A DNA stretch of 45,660 nucleotides, from contig UQGP01000018.1 in NCBI GenBank assembly GCA_900540625.1, positions 1-45,660 on the forward strand, read 5' to 3'. Shown piece by piece: positions 44,035 to 45,660 of the stretch. This stretch comes from an uncultured Porphyromonadaceae bacterium. GTDB taxonomy: Bacteria > Bacteroidota > Bacteroidia > Bacteroidales > Muribaculaceae. Both the position numbers and the translations under genes were made by a program. Position 1 is the first letter of the stretch. Each line of letters starts with the position of its first letter. The notes below the pieces were generated by a model, which made no database searches, was not told the origin of the DNA, and worked only from the letters and a program-made list of their open reading frames with translations.

Positions 44035-44165
44035 TATCTTGCTAAAGAAAACCTGAGAAATTTTCTAAAAGTGCAATTGATAACAAGACGGCTCTCACGC
44101 TATAGCGTGGGCTGTTGTTTTCATATCTTGCACTTAAGGTTTTCTCAGGACCGTCTTTAGCGATA
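44035..44165 (+). ncRNA. long imperfect hairpin, candidate structured RNA or MITE-like element
   Basis: Nested complementary segments form one arm of about 130 nt. They are TATC (44035-44038) with GATA (44162-44165); GCTAAAGA (44041-44048) with TCTTTAGC (44154-44161); CCTGAGAAA (44052-44060) with TTTCTCAGG (44141-44149); AAGTGCAA (44069-44076) with TTGCACTT (44128-44135); and AACAA (44082-44086) with TTGTT (44115-44119). A tip CACGC-TATA-GCGTG (44096-44109) caps the arm. Small internal loops separate the stems. It could be a regulatory RNA, the leader of the downstream genes, or a miniature transposon with terminal inverted repeats. I know no Rfam family that it clearly matches. Confidence 0.55.
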
Positions 44166-44173
44166 TGACAAAT

Positions 44174-44215
44174 CAGTCCACGTTTCTTTTATCTATCAAC
44201 CGGTCGATAGGACTG
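44174..44215 (+). promoter_or_regulatory. nested hairpins just before a small secreted gene
   Basis: CAGTCC (44174-44179) pairs with GGACTG (44210-44215). Inside it, CTATCAACCGGTCGATAG (44193-44210) is a palindrome with one mismatched pair. The structure ends 7 bp before the ATG at 44223 and could hide the ribosome-binding region. If the start is the later ATG at 44241, more room is left. Confidence 0.5.
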
Positions 44216-44222
44216 TAAGGCC

Positions 44223-44645
44223 ATGAAATACGTAATGCGTATGAAAAAAATTTTATTCCCGTTATTGTTATGTGCGATATCGTGCGTAACGGGGTTGGCA
44301 GAGCCTCAGCTCAATATAGTCGGCCCGACGTACTCGACGGTTGAGTCGATTTCCGGGATTGAGGTTTCCGCAGTCATTCCGCAAGCGGATGGCTCATACG
44401 AAGTCACTCTTTATAACTCCAATAGGGATGGCTACTCATATTCTGAAATCATAACATATTCCTTTGAGTGGTATCTATCATATAAAGGAAAACGTTGTAG
44501 CGATTATTACAAAAGCGCTATACGTGAGGGGAAAAAAGCGTCTAAAAAGGTCTTTGTATGGCCCGGGGTGGTTCCGTCCGGGAACGAACGATATGTAACC
44601 GTTCAACTTGGCAGAGAACCCAAAGCGAGAGACTATCGAGACTGA
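44223..44645 (+). CDS. small secreted protein of unknown function
   Basis: This is a 140-residue protein that I do not recognise. A signal peptide is clear from the third methionine (MKKILFPLLLCAISCVTGLA); ATG at 44241 may be the true start, giving 134 residues. The mature part is about 115 residues, begins EPQLNIVGPTYSTVESISG, and contains tyrosine-rich strands (SYEVTLYNSN, YSFEWYLSYKGK) and a basic end. It resembles a small beta-sandwich, but no family signature is visible. It precedes another small secreted gene by 27 bp and follows the structured element. Confidence 0.7.
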   Translation: MKYVMRMKKILFPLLLCAISCVTGLAEPQLNIVGPTYSTVESISGIEVSAVIPQADGSYEVTLYNSNRDGYSYSEIITYSFEWYLSYKGKRCSDYYKSAIREGKKASKKVFVWPGVVPSGNERYVTVQLGREPKARDYRD

Positions 44646-44672
44646 TATGTTGTTTAATATAAAGAAAGAGTT

Positions 44673-45026
44673 ATGAAGAAAATAGCGTCAATACTTTTGC
44701 TTGTTTTGACTTTTGCGATAGACGTTCATGCTGAGCTCGAAGAAGTCCGTGGCATTCTTACAAAGCAAGAAGCGAGGATATGTGAAGATAATCCTGGAGA
44801 CCTTTATTCCTATTATTTTATTTTTATTAACGAGAACGCTTATCCCGTTTGGCTTGATATGGAGCTATACAAGCTAGATCATGGTATATACGTGATGAAA
44901 TATTCTAAGTCTATCACGTTACAAGCAGGAGAGACTTATGAATGGAAGCCAGGAGAGTATGATTTTAAAGATTATGTAAGTCTGAAAAATTACTATACGA
45001 AATATAAAGCATATAAAAAGCAGTAA
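44673..45026 (+). CDS. small secreted protein of unknown function
   Basis: This is a 117-residue protein that I do not recognise. A signal peptide (MKKIASILLLVLTFAIDVHA) is followed by about 97 residues with many aromatic and charged residues (DLYSYYFIFINENAYPVWLDMELYKL is split by no cysteine pattern). The end is lysine/tyrosine-rich (KNYYTKYKAYKK). GAAAGAG lies 2 bp before the ATG as a possible ribosome-binding site. It is visibly AT-rich compared with the housekeeping genes, which suggests a transferred or fast-evolving gene. It probably shares a transcript with the gene before it. Confidence 0.72.
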   Translation: MKKIASILLLVLTFAIDVHAELEEVRGILTKQEARICEDNPGDLYSYYFIFINENAYPVWLDMELYKLDHGIYVMKYSKSITLQAGETYEWKPGEYDFKDYVSLKNYYTKYKAYKKQ

Positions 45027-45182
45027 GATACTCTTAGTAGGTTTGCTCCTTTTCGGAGGTCTATCCGGATATTGTATCAGTAGATATGATTGTCAGGCCG
45101 GTGCAATAAAAGGTCGCTAAAATATCGGTTGATTTAGCTAAGCGTCTGAAAGAGTATAGAACTACTTTGCCGTATAATCGAG

Positions 45183-45214
45183 CGAGCCGTGCGGGGATGT
45201 CCGGCACGGCTCGT
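45183..45214. terminator. hairpin between the small genes and the pseudogene
   Basis: CGAGCCGTGC (45183-45192) pairs perfectly with GCACGGCTCG (45204-45213). TTTGG follows on the plus strand; the minus strand has no T run. It sits between the convergent small secreted genes and the decayed tail and may end either transcript. The stretch 45027-45182 holds nothing else that I can name. Confidence 0.6.
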
Positions 45215-45236
45215 TTGGTTGCTGATGTGGTGTGTT

Positions 45237-45518
45237 TTATCTGAGGGCGAGGCGGCGGACGGTGTCGCCGGCGGCGATGATGTAGAGGCCGGCGGAGGGG
45301 ATGGTGAAGGTTCGGCGGCCTCGGACGGGCTCGGCATTGACGAGGATGATTCCGTCGATGGTGTAGATGCTGACGGGTGTTTCCGTGTCGGTCACGACTT
45401 GGACGCCACCGGGGACAGGGGTGATTTCTGCGTCCGTATCTTGTATGTCTCTGACTGAAGAAACCGATTGAGCATTTATCTCGATATTGTCAATGAGCAT
45501 ACGTGCTCCGGCGTAGCG
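45237..45518 (-). pseudogene. decayed C-terminal end of a secreted protein (sorting-type tail only)
   Basis: The minus strand encodes about 94 residues starting RYAGARMLIDNIEIN and ending in the tail TIPSAGLYIIAAGDTVRRLALR. The motif ARxxIDNIEI followed by SSVRDI and a short beta-rich end is what one sees at the C-terminus of large Bacteroidota secreted proteins. No preceding domain or signal peptide is encoded: further upstream the frame runs into a promoter region (45540-45590) and reads as non-protein. It is best seen as the 3' stump of a lost gene. Its tail resembles those of the proteins at 8153 and 18014. Confidence 0.65.
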
Positions 45519-45539
45519 AAGAAAACGAGTGTAGTGATT

Positions 45540-45590
45540 AAATTTGTACGCTACAAATTTTGTGGTGTCGAAAATAATCACTATCTTTGC
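45540..45590 (+). promoter_or_regulatory. strong rightward promoter with 10-bp inverted repeat
   Basis: TTTG (45560-45563) and TATCTTTG (45583-45590) match both promoter boxes exactly with a 19-bp spacer. AAAATTTGTA (45540-45549) and TACAAATTTT (45553-45562) form a perfect inverted repeat with a 3-nt centre that overlaps the -33 box. The promoter drives a gene beyond the right edge; no start codon for it is visible in the last 70 bases. Confidence 0.7.
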
Positions 45591-45660
45591 GTCAGACAAA
45601 TACATAACCCAAAATTACGCGTATAAATTAGCCAAACACAAATACAATCACACTTAATCA

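Larger units (their letters stand above)
43813..44222. other. 410-bp gene-free stretch with promoters and structured RNA
   Basis: Two exact TAAATTTG boxes (43922-43929 and 43973-43980) point rightward; neither has a TTTG at ideal distance. A 12-nt block GAGG-AGTG-CCTC (43991-44002) can form a tiny hairpin soon after the second box. A long imperfect hairpin occupies 44035-44165 and a nested pair of stems 44174-44215. No reading frame of note was seen. Base composition is clearly more AT-rich than the left 43 kb. Confidence 0.6.

Noticed and set aside
44035..44165. Long hairpin considered as a tRNA, 6S RNA or retron element
   Set aside because: No cloverleaf or T-loop is present, no reverse transcriptase lies nearby, and there is no clear open central bubble flanked by long stems as in 6S RNA. 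Left as an unassigned structured element.
45519..45605. N-terminal extension of the tail fragment as a real 122-residue protein
   Set aside because: The extension reads through a promoter and inverted repeat on the other strand, lacks a signal peptide, and does not resemble the family.

Overview
The window looks like a chromosomal segment of a Bacteroidota member of order Bacteroidales. A Muribaculaceae-like gut commensal is my best guess. The evidence is: promoters of the type TTTG-N19/20-TAnnTTTG; weak or absent Shine-Dalgarno sites; a purH-mreB-mreC-mreD-mrdA-rodA run; Porin_10, Wzi and DUF4923 outer-surface families typical of Bacteroidales; and secreted enzymes ending in a short beta-rich sorting-type tail. 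No tRNA, rRNA, CRISPR array, integrase or insertion sequence was seen. The DNA is GC-rich except near the right end.

Positions 1-7733 hold a possible gene end and then a complete thiamin operon behind a TPP riboswitch: thiD, thiS, a two-domain TenI-ThiE fusion, thiG, thiC, thiH and thiF. ThiC makes the pyrimidine half and ThiD phosphorylates it. ThiF, ThiS, ThiH and ThiG make the thiazole half, and ThiE joins the two. Four spacers in the operon carry short tandem repeats, mostly of 9-bp period.

Positions 7734-20923 hold a large secreted glycosyl-hydrolase-like protein with four beta-sandwich repeats, mutS2, a convergent outer-membrane beta-barrel receptor on the minus strand, and a secreted GH13 alpha-amylase with its own promoter and terminator.

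Positions 20924-41861 are all minus strand. In transcription order (right to left) they are: a membrane-bound nucleotide-sugar dehydratase; a DUF4923 protein; a Porin_10 outer-membrane protein; an anchored solute-binding-like protein; purH and the rod-shape/elongasome genes mreB, mreC, mreD, mrdA and rodA; then a probable surface-glycan operon wzi, lipoprotein, legB, neuD-like and neuB; and an Uup-type ABC-F ATPase with a TTG start.

Positions 42200-45660 hold rpsO with a short hairpin leader and a strong terminator, and glycerate kinase. After these comes an AT-richer accessory patch: a gene-free stretch of about 400 bp with a long imperfect hairpin of about 130 nt, then two small secreted proteins of unknown function. 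The window ends with the decayed 3' end of a secreted-protein gene and a strong rightward promoter, overlapped by a 10-bp inverted repeat, that fires out of the window.

Most of the window is ordinary housekeeping. The features least explained by known families are the 9-bp-period repeats confined to spacers and the structured element at about 43.98-44.22 kb with its two small secreted proteins.
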